From Hydrogenophaga palleronii_A (GTDB lineage: Bacteria; Pseudomonadota; Gammaproteobacteria; Burkholderiales; Burkholderiaceae_C): 64,000 bases of DNA. Position 1 is the first letter of the stretch. The number at the start of each line of letters is the position of its first letter. Under the pieces are notes generated by a model. The model saw nothing but the letters and a program-made list of their open reading frames with translations. It had not been told where the DNA came from and ran no database searches. The stretch spans positions 62,001-126,000 of the forward strand of contig NZ_JAVDWU010000001.1 in assembly GCF_031457455.1 (NCBI RefSeq). The letters run 5' to 3'. The position numbers and the translations under genes are program-made. Positions 16,127-24,192 of this stretch are shown here, one piece after another.

Positions 16127-17068
16127 TCACCTCTTCCATGCCAATCCACTCAAAGCCACCACCCCCACCGTCAGCCCCACCGCCAGCGGCAAGGTCCGAC
16201 TGAGCAACGCAGCAGTGAGCGCATCGGCCGTGCCCACTCCCTGAGCGTGGAGCAGCAGCACCATGGCGGTCTCGGTGGCGCCCACACCGCCAGGAATGAA
16301 AGAGGCCACGCCCGCCAGCAGACCCAGTGCAAAGATGGCCACCGCATCCGCGGCCGCAATATCGTGCCCGAGCATCGACAGCACGGCGTACATCGCCATG
16401 CCTTGCGCGGCCCACGCCAGGGCGCTCAGCGGCAGGGCCAGCCCCAGGCGCTGGCCTGACAGCAGGTGCGAAATGGCGGCCAGGCCATCGGAGGTGTGGC
16501 GACCCAGTGCGCCAGCGCCCAGCCTGCGGGCCAGCCATTCCAGGCCGTGCGTGCGGAACACCCACACCACCGCCACACAACCCGCTACCGCCAGCCACGC
16601 CCCGGTGCGGTGATCGGGCAGCCAGCCAATGGCCAGTGTGGCCAGCAGGCCCACGGTGAGCAGGTCCAGCAATCGTTCCGACAAGAATGCGGCGACGCTG
16701 TGCACATAGCCCACGCCCAGTGGCTTCAGGTAGAGCGAGCGCACCGTTTCACCGGCCTTGCCCGGGGTCACCGCCATGGCAAAGCCCGCCAGGTAGATGT
16801 GCAACTGGCGACCCCACGGCACGCGATGCCCAAGCGCGTGCAAAAAGCTGTGCCAGCGCAAGAAGCGGGCGGCATAGCTCACCAGTGTGAGCCCGAGCAA
16901 CTGGGCCCACAGCACCATTGGCAGCGCCTGAATCTGCTGCACAAGGTCGCCGAGTGCGACGGGCTTCGCCAGCACCAGATAGGTGACCAGCGCCAGCACC
17001 AGCAGCACCGACAAGCCGCGCAGCCAGCCGGAGGCGGCGCTTGGCGCTGAGGCTTTTTGAGTGTTCAT
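16127..17068 (-). CDS. lysylphosphatidylglycerol synthase/flippase-like integral membrane protein
   Basis: A 313-residue polytopic inner-membrane protein of the LPG-synthase-TM (UPF0104, flippase-like) family. It has about eight hydrophobic segments and the family signature YLAGFAMAVTPGKAGETVRSLYL near residue 100, followed by SFIPGGVGATETAMV near residue 255. These proteins are believed to move or modify lipids or lipid-linked substrates; here no catalytic transferase domain is attached. ATG 17068 was chosen because the frame upstream only shadows the neighbouring gene. It lies 11 bp after the phosphatidyltransferase gene, so the two are probably one transcript and may act on the same lipid. 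Confidence 0.83.
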   Translation of the reverse strand: MNTQKASAPSAASGWLRGLSVLLVLALVTYLVLAKPVALGDLVQQIQALPMVLWAQLLGLTLVSYAARFLRWHSFLHALGHRVPWGRQLHIYLAGFAMAVTPGKAGETVRSLYLKPLGVGYVHSVAAFLSERLLDLLTVGLLATLAIGWLPDHRTGAWLAVAGCVAVVWVFRTHGLEWLARRLGAGALGRHTSDGLAAISHLLSGQRLGLALPLSALAWAAQGMAMYAVLSMLGHDIAAADAVAIFALGLLAGVASFIPGGVGATETAMVLLLHAQGVGTADALTAALLSRTLPLAVGLTVGVVALSGLAWKR

Positions 17069-17079
17069 GCGCGGGCGTT

Positions 17080-17685
17080 TCACCGGAAGCGTTGCCAGCC
17101 CCAGCCGATGCGCAGCGCGGTGGTGATGCCGCACAGCACCGCAAAGCCGTAGGCAATGACCGCGAAATGCTGCGGCCACAGGCACATGGCGGTGAAGGCC
17201 AGCAGGGTTTCGGTGGCTTCGGTCAGGCCACCCAGAAAGTAGAAGCTTTTGTCCGGGAAGGCCATCGAGGTCAGGCGGCGCTTTTCTGCCACCGCGGCAA
17301 ACGCCAGAAAGCTGCTGCCGGTACCGATGAAAGCCGCCAGCAGCACCGCTGCGGCGAGCGCGTTGGTGGCAGGGTCGGCCACCGCAAAGGCCAGCGGTAT
17401 GGCGGCGTAGAACAGAAAGTCCAGCGTGATGTCCAGAAAGCCCCCCCGGTCCGTGGGCGTGGTGGTGCGCGCCACCGCGCCGTCCAGGCCATCCAGCAGG
17501 CGTGACAGCAGCAACAGGACCAAGCCGATCATGTACTGGTGCAAGGCAATGGACAGCGCCGCCCCCATGCCGACGGCGAATCCGGCAAAGGTCAGCGCAT
17601 CTGCCCCGACGCCCCAGCTCACCAATACGCGCGCCGCGCGGGTGAGCACGGGCTTGATGGCCTGTTGAATGGCGCGGTCAAGCAT
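17080..17685 (-). CDS. ynjF: CDP-alcohol phosphatidyltransferase family protein (YnjF-like)
   Basis: A 201-residue membrane enzyme with the diagnostic catalytic motif DGLDGAVAR followed by G and D-x3-D (GFLDITLDF), which binds the divalent metal and CDP-alcohol. It joins a CDP-linked lipid or alcohol to an acceptor alcohol in the membrane; the acceptor is unknown. About six hydrophobic segments are present. The ATG at 17685 overlaps the end of the ATPase gene by eight bases. In E. coli, ynjF is also a phosphatidyltransferase gene closing the ynjA-F cluster, so the context supports orthology, though the sequence is only family-level evidence. Confidence 0.82.
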   Translation of the reverse strand: MLDRAIQQAIKPVLTRAARVLVSWGVGADALTFAGFAVGMGAALSIALHQYMIGLVLLLLSRLLDGLDGAVARTTTPTDRGGFLDITLDFLFYAAIPLAFAVADPATNALAAAVLLAAFIGTGSSFLAFAAVAEKRRLTSMAFPDKSFYFLGGLTEATETLLAFTAMCLWPQHFAVIAYGFAVLCGITTALRIGWGWQRFR

Positions 17686-18340
17686 GACCGGTGCACGCTG
17701 TCGACAGATCAACCACCAGTGCGGGGTCGGCGATGTCGGCCGCATCGTGCGTGACCAGCACCACCGGGATGCCCCGCGAGCGCACGTGCTCGAACACGAA
17801 CTGGCGGAACTGGTCGCGCAACGTGGCGTCAAGCCGGCCAAAGGGTTCGTCGAGCAACAGTGCGCGGGGGCGGGCGAGCAGGGCGCGCATCAGCGCCACG
17901 CGCGCGCGCTGCCCGCCGGAGAGGGTGGCCGGGTCGCGGTCGCCATAGCCGGGCAGGCCGGCTTCTTCCAGCGCCTGTACCACCTGAGCACGGCGCAAGT
18001 CGCGCTCCCCTGGCGGCACGGCAAACAGCAGGTTCTCTGCCACGCTCATGTGCGCAAACAGCAGATCGTCCTGGAACAACAGACCGATGCCGCGTCGCGC
18101 CGTAGGCAGGTGGTGCAGATCCACGCCGTCGAGCTGTACCGAGCCTCGAAAGGACAGCGCATGCGCGCCCTCAGCCACCGCCGACAGGGTACCGGCGATG
18201 GCGCCCAGCACCGAGCTTTTGCCGCAGCCACTGGGCCCCATGAGGGTGAGGATGCGGCCCGGCGGGACGTTGAAGTGCAGATCGCGCAACAGGGTGCGTT
18301 GCGGGCTGCCAAGGTGATCGATGCGAACGGACAGGGTCAT
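17678..18340 (-). CDS. ynjD: ABC transporter ATP-binding protein (YnjD-like)
   Basis: A 220-residue ABC ATPase: Walker A GPSGCGKSS near residue 37, Q-loop in LLFQDDLLF, signature LSGGQRARVALMRALL and Walker B ALLLDEPFG, followed by the switch histidine in VLVTHD. It energises import through the fused permease encoded just upstream; its ATG overlaps that gene's stop by four bases (ATGA). The open frame upstream of 18340 merely shadows the permease and was discarded. The genes on both sides match the enterobacterial ynj order. Confidence 0.88.
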   Translation of the reverse strand: MTLSVRIDHLGSPQRTLLRDLHFNVPPGRILTLMGPSGCGKSSVLGAIAGTLSAVAEGAHALSFRGSVQLDGVDLHHLPTARRGIGLLFQDDLLFAHMSVAENLLFAVPPGERDLRRAQVVQALEEAGLPGYGDRDPATLSGGQRARVALMRALLARPRALLLDEPFGRLDATLRDQFRQFVFEHVRSRGIPVVLVTHDAADIADPALVVDLSTACTGHA

Positions 18341-20004
18341 TGAATCTGAGGTTGATCCTGCACTGTAAATCGCCGTGGTCGGCCCACCCATGCGGCCAGC
18401 GCAAACCCCAGCACGGGCAGCACGAACTGCAGCCAGGCGTAGGCACTGGTGAGCGAGCGCTGCGCGCCGGCGGCCAGTGTCACGGCCTCGGTGGTCACGG
18501 TGGCAAACCGCCCTGCGCCGATGTAGAGCGTGGGCAGGTACTGGGCCACGCTCACGGCGAATCCCACAGCGGCGCCGGCGGCCAGCGCGCGCCGCAGCAA
18601 AGGCCACTTGACGCGCCACAGCAGCGTCCAGCGACCGTGCCCCAGGCTGGCGTTGAGCTGTGCGTAGCGCGGGTCAAAACCCAGGTAGGCGGGCGACAAG
18701 GCCAGCAGCACATAGGGCAGGGCCATCAAGGTGTGCGCCACCAGCAGCCCGCTCCACTGACCTTCCAGCCGCCATTGCAGCGCCAGCGCATACAGACCCA
18801 CCACCCACAGAACGGCCGGCAGCACCAGGGGTAGGTAGAGCACGGGGCGCAACGCACGGTTCCAATGCCGCGGTGCGAGCTCCAGCCAGGCCACGCTCCA
18901 GATCAATGCCAGCGCGGACGATGCGGTAGCCAGGCCCAGGGTGTTGAGCACGGTGCCACGGCTGGCCCACACACTCGTCCAGGCCTGCGCAGTGAAGCGC
19001 TCGGGCCAGAGATGGGGGAAGGGCCACACGCCGGCAACGCTGCCCACTGCCAGCGACAGCAAAACGGCGCCGTACAAACTGGCCAGTGCGATGAACGACC
19101 AGGGCAGGGAAGCCCCTTGATTTGGCGTGGAATCCGTTGGTGGAGCCCGGCCGCGGCGCCCTGAGGTGTGCCGGCTCAATGTGGACCAGGCTTGCTGAGC
19201 ACTGCGCCAACCCAGGCCGACCAGCAGAACGGCGAGCGCCAGCACGCCACCGGCCACCGCGCCCTGGGCGTTGATCGCCAGATCGGCGTCCTGCAACCAT
19301 TGCCACGCCAGCACCGCGAGCGTGGGAGGCGCCGCAGGCCCGATCACCAGGGCCAGGTCCACCACCGTGAGCCCGTAGGCCAGCACCGCCATCAGCGGCC
19401 AGAACAACCGGGGTGCGAGCTGGGGCCAGACCACGCGCCAGAATGCCCGCTGGGGCGCGTAGCCCAGTGTCTGCGCGATGGCGTGTTCGGCCTGCCAACG
19501 CCGTCGCACGTCGTCGCGCTGCAACTGGGTGGCGGCGGTCCACAGCAGAAAAGGAATCTCCTTGGCGACCAGGGCCACGATCAGGCCCAAACCCCAGGGG
19601 TCCTGTGTGGTGGGCCACGGAGGCGGGAAGTCGAACCCAGTGAACCAGGGCGACAACAGGCGCAGAAGCCAGCCGCTGGGCGATACCAGAAACACCAGGC
19701 CGATGGCGAAGGCGGCGTGCGGCGTGGCCAGCATCACCGGCAGGCCGCGCAACAGCCGGCCCAGCGAACGCCGCACAAACCCCTGGGCCAGCAGCGCGGC
19801 GCTGCACCACCAGGCCAGCATGGTGGAGGCCAGGCCGGTCCACAGGCTCAAGCCCAGTGCGCGACGCCATTGGGTGTTGTGCCACAGCGCGCGCCAGGCT
19901 TCGGCGTCGAGCAGGGCGCCCATGGCCATGGCGGCGGTGGCCAGCACCGGCAGGGCGACCAACGCCAGAAGCGCCAAAACCGCCGCCCTGTGAACGAGCG
20001 TCAT
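18337..20004 (-). CDS. ynjC: ABC transporter permease, two fused membrane domains (YnjC-like)
   Basis: A 555-residue inner-membrane permease made of two binding-protein-dependent transport domains in tandem, about 12 membrane segments. The two EAA-like coupling loops are visible as AQTLGYAPQRAFWRVVWPQL near residue 195 and LNASLGHGRWTLLWRVKWPLL near residue 475. Fused double permeases occur in iron (AfuB), thiamine (ThiP) and YnjC importers; the flanking genes point to YnjC. Translationally coupled to the ATPase. A 177-bp gap with repeat copy E separates it from the binding-protein gene upstream, the only loose joint in the cluster. Confidence 0.87.
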   Translation of the reverse strand: MTLVHRAAVLALLALVALPVLATAAMAMGALLDAEAWRALWHNTQWRRALGLSLWTGLASTMLAWWCSAALLAQGFVRRSLGRLLRGLPVMLATPHAAFAIGLVFLVSPSGWLLRLLSPWFTGFDFPPPWPTTQDPWGLGLIVALVAKEIPFLLWTAATQLQRDDVRRRWQAEHAIAQTLGYAPQRAFWRVVWPQLAPRLFWPLMAVLAYGLTVVDLALVIGPAAPPTLAVLAWQWLQDADLAINAQGAVAGGVLALAVLLVGLGWRSAQQAWSTLSRHTSGRRGRAPPTDSTPNQGASLPWSFIALASLYGAVLLSLAVGSVAGVWPFPHLWPERFTAQAWTSVWASRGTVLNTLGLATASSALALIWSVAWLELAPRHWNRALRPVLYLPLVLPAVLWVVGLYALALQWRLEGQWSGLLVAHTLMALPYVLLALSPAYLGFDPRYAQLNASLGHGRWTLLWRVKWPLLRRALAAGAAVGFAVSVAQYLPTLYIGAGRFATVTTEAVTLAAGAQRSLTSAYAWLQFVLPVLGFALAAWVGRPRRFTVQDQPQIQ

Positions 20005-20093
20005 GTCAGTTCGTCATGGTGCCGTCTGCACCCTGGAAGTCGCGCGCAGCGCGGCGGGTGAGCGTTTCCTTTTCCGGTGCGAAATGACTCCAT

Positions 20094-20173
20094 CCAGAGA
20101 TGCCGTCGGGCCGGCTCTGCCGGACGACTGGAATCGCCCCCTTGAGGGGGTCGCGCGGAGCGCGGCGGGGGTG
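20094..20173 (-). repeat. GC-rich intergenic repeat, copy E
   Basis: Reads CCAGAGATGCCGTCGG, GGCCGGCTCTGCCGG, CCCCCTTGAGGGGG, CGCGCGGAGCGCGGC and GGGGGTG on the plus strand, aligning with copy D. It ends 8 bp from the stop codon of the minus-strand binding-protein gene and lies between that gene and its permease. Confidence 0.85.
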
Positions 20174-20181
20174 TTTCACAT

Positions 20182-21405
20182 TTAGCTACCGTAGCGCCGT
20201 GTCCACTCCCGCTCAAGGGGATCCACCCAGCCCGCATGAGGCTCGGGCAACGTGGAAGCGCTGACACGCACCTGACCTGGCAGTGGCTGGCTCGGGAACC
20301 GGGCGCGTTCGGCGGCGGGCAGGCGCGCCACGTCGAGCACGGTCGGGTCGCCCCAGACCGCGATGTCGGCCTTGCGCGCCTGTGCCTGGGCCGAGAGCAG
20401 GAAGTTGGCCACCACCTGTCCGCCGGCAGCAGCGCGTGCGTTGTACGGGATGGCCACGAAATGTGTGTTGCCGATGGTGCCCTTGGCGAACTGCCAGCTC
20501 ACCACGCTTTCCGGCAGGCGCTTGGCGGCAATTTCGTTGGCAGCCTCGTTCGGATTGAAGGTCAGCCCCAGCAGCAGTTCGCCGTCGGCCATCATCTGGC
20601 GGATGGCGGCCGGGTTTTGCGGGAACTGTTTGCCGGCGCGCCACAGCTGCGGATGCAGACTGTCCAGGAACGCCCACAGCGGCGCCGTCACGCGGGCGAA
20701 GTCGGCATCCACCGGCGGCCGGGCCAGCACCGACGCATCACCCACGGTTTCGATCAGTGCCTGTTTGACGAAGGTGGTGCCGGTGAAATCGGGCAGGCGG
20801 GGGTAGCTGATGCGGCCAGGCTGGCTGCGCGCCAGGGTCAGCAGCTCGGCCATGCTCTGAGGTGGATTGGGCAGGCGGCGGCTGTCCGCATACAGGGTGA
20901 ACTGGGCCATGCCCCAGGGCGACTCCATGCCCTCCGTGGGCACCGAAAAATCGTTGAGTGTGGTGGGCTTGCCGGCAGTGTCCACGTAGCGGAAGTTCGG
21001 CAGGCTTTCCGCAAAAGGCCCGAACAACAGGCCGTCGCGCTTCATGGTGGCAAAGTTCTCACCGTTGATCCAGACCAGGTCCACCGTGCCCTCGCCCGCA
21101 CCACGCCCGGCGGCCTTCTCGGCGCGCACGCGTTTGACCACGTCGGCGGTGTCGGTGATCTTCACGTGTTCCAACTTCACGCCATGGGCCGCCAGCACCT
21201 GTGCGCCCACCCATTGCAGGTAGGCGTTGGTGCGTTCGCTGCCGGCCCAGGCGTTGAAGTACACGGTCTGTCCGCGGGCCGCTTTTTCTATTTCGCTCCA
21301 TGCAGTGCCGGTTTGGGCCAGGGCAGGGTGCAGGCTGCTGCTGGCGGCGGCACCGGCCAGTACAAGCCATTCGCGGCGGGTGAGGGTGTTTTTTCCGGGA
21401 TGCAA
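20182..21405 (-). CDS. ynjB: ABC transporter substrate-binding protein (YnjB-like)
   Basis: A 407-residue periplasmic binding protein. The N-terminus carries RREWLVLAGAAAS and an ALAQ cleavage site, compatible with Sec or Tat export. The start of the mature part, YFNAWAGSERTNAYLQW, and VDLVWINGENFATMK are typical of the YnjB family within the type-2 binding proteins. Substrate unknown; thiamine-like and iron-like ligands have been considered for relatives. No ATG is available, so TTG 21405 is used, preceded by GGAG nine bases upstream. It lies upstream of the permease and ATPase genes in the same direction. Confidence 0.85.
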   Translation of the reverse strand: MHPGKNTLTRREWLVLAGAAASSSLHPALAQTGTAWSEIEKAARGQTVYFNAWAGSERTNAYLQWVGAQVLAAHGVKLEHVKITDTADVVKRVRAEKAAGRGAGEGTVDLVWINGENFATMKRDGLLFGPFAESLPNFRYVDTAGKPTTLNDFSVPTEGMESPWGMAQFTLYADSRRLPNPPQSMAELLTLARSQPGRISYPRLPDFTGTTFVKQALIETVGDASVLARPPVDADFARVTAPLWAFLDSLHPQLWRAGKQFPQNPAAIRQMMADGELLLGLTFNPNEAANEIAAKRLPESVVSWQFAKGTIGNTHFVAIPYNARAAAGGQVVANFLLSAQAQARKADIAVWGDPTVLDVARLPAAERARFPSQPLPGQVRVSASTLPEPHAGWVDPLEREWTRRYGS

Positions 21406-21432
21406 GGTAGGGTCTCCAGCGTTTGGGTGAGC

Positions 21433-21933
21433 TTACCGGATGGAATGGGCAGGCATTTCCTGCTGGGGCGCTTGTCGCACAGACCAGGGCTTGAGCCAGA
21501 GACAGTCCACCGACCAGCGGCCCACGCCATAGATGACCAAGGCGGCCAGCAACACGCCCCAGGTGATGTGCTGCTGCAGAGCAGCGGGTGCGATCTCGCT
21601 CAGACTGAGTACCGCCACCACATTGACCACGCTGAGGCCCAGCGCGGCAAAGCGTCCGGCCAGACCCAGCAGCAGCAACACGGGCAACACCAGTTCGCCC
21701 GCGGTGCCCATGACGGCAGCCACCTGCGGGGACAACAAAGGCACCTGGTACTCCTCCGTGAACAGCAGCAACGTGATCTCCCAGTCGCGGATTTTGGTCA
21801 GACCAGAGAGGAAGAACACCTGGGCCAGATAGGCCCGCGCGAGGAGCGCTGCGAGCGGCCGCAGGCTGTCCAGCATGCTGCTGAACCGGCTCCAGAGGTC
21901 CAGGGCGAAATGAATGGGGGTGTGGCGGATCAT
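21433..21933 (-). CDS. DoxX-family membrane protein (bufferin operon)
   Basis: A 166-residue inner-membrane protein with four hydrophobic segments. The DoxX hallmark is LARAYLAQVFFLSGLTKIRDWE near residue 35. DoxX proteins commonly accompany DUF2282/DUF692/DUF2063 genes, where they may supply redox equivalents or quinone contact for precursor modification; this is inference. The ATG overlaps the bufC stop by four bases, so it is the last translationally coupled member of the operon. The upstream extension of the frame to 22020 shadows bufC. Confidence 0.86.
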   Translation of the reverse strand: MIRHTPIHFALDLWSRFSSMLDSLRPLAALLARAYLAQVFFLSGLTKIRDWEITLLLFTEEYQVPLLSPQVAAVMGTAGELVLPVLLLLGLAGRFAALGLSVVNVVAVLSLSEIAPAALQQHITWGVLLAALVIYGVGRWSVDCLWLKPWSVRQAPQQEMPAHSIR

Positions 21934-22802
21934 GAGGGTGACTCCATGGCGTTTGAAGAAAGTGGTGCAGCGGTGCGAACACCGATCACCAGCCCATCGG
22001 TGACGGCACCGATGAGCCACTCGGAAAAGTCGAAATCGAGCTTGGAGGTATTGGCTGGCTCAGTTGCGCTCGCCTCACTGAGCGCCGACAGCAGGTCGCT
22101 GCCCACCATCAGGGAACGCAACAAGACCTGCTCCGCAGGGGGGCAGGGTGCCAGCCGGGGTCGAACCCCGTGGCGCCAGATCAGCGCGCTCTGTTTCACA
22201 CCCGCACGCAGCATCCCGCCCACTTCAGAGAGTTCGGGTTCGCCAGTCTTATGGGAGGTGATCAACGCCACCACCGGGAAGCCGCTGTCGATCAACGTGG
22301 TGCGAGGTGCCAATGCGAGAGACAAGCCTGCAGGGTCTTCGGTGGACAGGCGGGCGAAGCTGGCGGTGTCCACGGTCGCGTCCGGCCAAGTGGCTGCGCG
22401 ATGCATGGCCCATTCCACCCGCGCCACGTCGGCCAGGTAAGGCACGTCTGCCAAGGATTCGCTGCCAGCCAACCACGTGGGCAGTTCACCACCCCAGCAG
22501 GCCAGGTCACCCTGCGTGGGTGGGTGGCGGTGCCACAGGTCGCGCGCCAGCAGCGCGAAATTGTCTGCCCCCAGCAAGGCCGCAACCACCGGGTAGGCCG
22601 CGTTCAGCGTGCGCTCGGCCAGGGCGTGGCCGTTGGCGCGGTAGGCCATCCATCCCCGATGGGCCTGGGGGGATTCGGTATCCAGCGTGAATGAGAGCGC
22701 CGCAAGCGACGCTCCTGCCGAGCCTTCGCCAGGATGGGCGAACAGGGCTGTCAGCAGGGCTTGCTGGTCTCTCTCCAGTGCAGAAGACGCGCTCGCGGTC
22801 AT
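21930..22802 (-). CDS. bufC: bufferin maturation partner, DUF2063 family (HvfC/BufC-like)
   Basis: A 290-residue protein with the N-terminal DUF2063 helical domain (historically called a putative DNA-binding domain), seen in YRANGHALAERTLNAAYPVVAALLG near residue 55 and FALLARDLWHRHPP near 80. A C-terminal half of less conserved sequence follows. In bufferin systems this protein binds the MNIO enzyme and presents the precursor peptide, so DNA binding is unlikely. Its ATG overlaps the bufB stop (ATGA) and its stop overlaps the doxX start. Confidence 0.85.
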   Translation of the reverse strand: MTASASSALERDQQALLTALFAHPGEGSAGASLAALSFTLDTESPQAHRGWMAYRANGHALAERTLNAAYPVVAALLGADNFALLARDLWHRHPPTQGDLACWGGELPTWLAGSESLADVPYLADVARVEWAMHRAATWPDATVDTASFARLSTEDPAGLSLALAPRTTLIDSGFPVVALITSHKTGEPELSEVGGMLRAGVKQSALIWRHGVRPRLAPCPPAEQVLLRSLMVGSDLLSALSEASATEPANTSKLDFDFSEWLIGAVTDGLVIGVRTAAPLSSNAMESPS

Positions 22803-23731
22803 GCGGGAAGTCCTTCTGTCTCAGGCAACATGACCATGACCTCTCGCGCGTGGCCGAGTGCCGTCGTGGCCTGCTGCAGCAACACGTCCAGTTCGGGAAT
22901 ATCGGTGTCCCACTCGACCAGTGTGGGGATGGCGCCGAATCGCGTCAAGGCGTGGCGATAGAGCGACCAGACCGATTCCATCACCCGGCTGCCGTGATCG
23001 TCAATCACGATGTCGCCGCAGTCGACATGACCGGCCACATGGATTTCTGCCACAGCCCGGGGGTTGATGGCGTCCAGCCAGCGCTGGCAGGCGGCCAGGG
23101 GCATGTCGGTGGCGCCCCGCAACCGAGCGTTGAGTGCGTTCACATAGATGTTGTTCACGTCAACCAGCAGCTGACAGCCTGTGCGTTCGGCCAGGGCGTT
23201 GAGGAAGGTGGGTTCGTCCATGTCGCTGTCGCGCCATTGGATGTAGGCCGACAGGTTCTCCACGGCAATGGGGCGGCGCAACCGGTCCTGCACGCGCTGC
23301 ACGTTGGCGCACATGGCATCGAGTGCTATGTAGGTCATGGGAGTGGGCAAGAGGTCGGCGGCGTGCAGGTGGATGCCCGTCGCACCGGGCAGCGGGGTCC
23401 GTGCGAAGCTGGCATGGTCACTCACCCGGACCGGTTCAATCCGCTCGACCAGCCGGGCCAGTTGCTCCAGGTGTGCGTTGTCCAGGCCGGCGGCCGAACC
23501 CAGCGAGAGCCCCACGCCGTGCAGGCTGACAGGGTAGTGCGATCGGCCTTCATGCAGCACGGCGACAGCCGCACCACCATCGCCGAAAAAGTTCTCTGAA
23601 TGGACCTCGATGAAATTCAGGGCCGGTCGCCGATCGATCAGTTCGGCGTAATGCGGATGGCGCCAACCGATGCCCACAGGCGGACGCAATGGGGCGATTT
23701 GCGAGGCACTGAGGGGATCGGCGGACGACAT
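22799..23731 (-). CDS. bufB: multinuclear non-heme iron oxidase, DUF692 family (HvfB/BufB-like)
   Basis: A 310-residue TIM-barrel MNIO enzyme. Family metal-ligand segments are visible in order: FIEVHSENFFG, SLHGVGLSLG, VSDHASF, HLHAADLLPTP, VENLSAY, DVNNIYVNA, AEIHVAGH and DDHGSRV. MNIOs use a di- or tri-iron site and O2 to modify peptide cysteines; in bufferins the product is a copper-binding thiooxazole. The gene starts four bases after bufA and overlaps bufC, which fits a modification enzyme acting on the adjacent precursor. Confidence 0.9.
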   Translation of the reverse strand: MSSADPLSASQIAPLRPPVGIGWRHPHYAELIDRRPALNFIEVHSENFFGDGGAAVAVLHEGRSHYPVSLHGVGLSLGSAAGLDNAHLEQLARLVERIEPVRVSDHASFARTPLPGATGIHLHAADLLPTPMTYIALDAMCANVQRVQDRLRRPIAVENLSAYIQWRDSDMDEPTFLNALAERTGCQLLVDVNNIYVNALNARLRGATDMPLAACQRWLDAINPRAVAEIHVAGHVDCGDIVIDDHGSRVMESVWSLYRHALTRFGAIPTLVEWDTDIPELDVLLQQATTALGHAREVMVMLPETEGLPA

Positions 23732-23735
23732 GGCA

Positions 23736-24053
23736 TCAGCCCTTTTTCATCATGTCGTCTTTCTTCATGTCGTCTTTTTTCATCATGCCGCCCTTGGCCT
23801 CTTCCATCGTCATGCCGCTCATCTGCTTGCAGGTGCCAGCGGCCACGTACTTCCATTCGCCCTTGTCGTTGTCGACCTTGGACTGGCCGGCGCAGGAATG
23901 GGTACCCGCGAGGTTGGCGCAGTCGTTTTGCCCAGCCTTGGCAATGCCGAAGCACTTTTCTTTGGCGGCGTTCTGGGCCAGGGCGGGGCTCGACAACATG
24001 GCGAGTGACATCAGCGATGCGGCGGCGGCGGTGATCACGGTGCGTTGGTTCAT
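23736..24053 (-). CDS. bufA: bufferin-type precursor peptide, DUF2282 family (HvfA/BufA1-like)
   Basis: A 105-residue exported precursor. A signal peptide ends at ALA-Q near residue 26. The core holds four cysteines (34, 45, 54, 75) in the DUF2282 pattern KCFGIAKAGQNDC, HSCAG and GTCKQM. A low-complexity tail, GGMMKKDDMKKDDMMKKG, is rich in Met, Lys and Asp and carries a repeated KKDDM unit that may add metal ligands. Bufferins are periplasmic copper-sequestering peptides modified at Cys by an MNIO enzyme. First gene of the bufA-bufB-bufC-doxX operon. Confidence 0.88.
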   Translation of the reverse strand: MNQRTVITAAAASLMSLAMLSSPALAQNAAKEKCFGIAKAGQNDCANLAGTHSCAGQSKVDNDKGEWKYVAAGTCKQMSGMTMEEAKGGMMKKDDMKKDDMMKKG

Positions 24054-24192
24054 TTCAATGGCTCCTGAGATTGTGAAAAGTGAGGAAGTGGAAACAACCG
24101 CGGCCTCTGCAGCGCATGGGCACATCGGTTGTGGGTGAGTCGGCCTGTGTGAAGGGTTCTTACAAGGAATCCGAAAAAATCTTCAGACCGGC
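24054..24192 (-). promoter_or_regulatory. bufferin operon leader and promoter region
   Basis: The only non-coding stretch before bufA. GGAG sits about nine bases before the bufA ATG. On the minus strand TTCCTTGTAAG (24169 to 24159) resembles TTCCTTACAC at 24791-24800 upstream of the sigma gene. Both could be -35-like elements of an ECF-sigma promoter; this is a weak visual match only. Confidence 0.35.

Noticed and set aside
20236..22440. 734-residue plus-strand open frame opposite ynjB, doxX and bufC
   Set aside because: Antisense shadow in high-GC DNA; the composition is Gly/His/Gln-rich with no domain, while the minus strand has complete, coupled genes.
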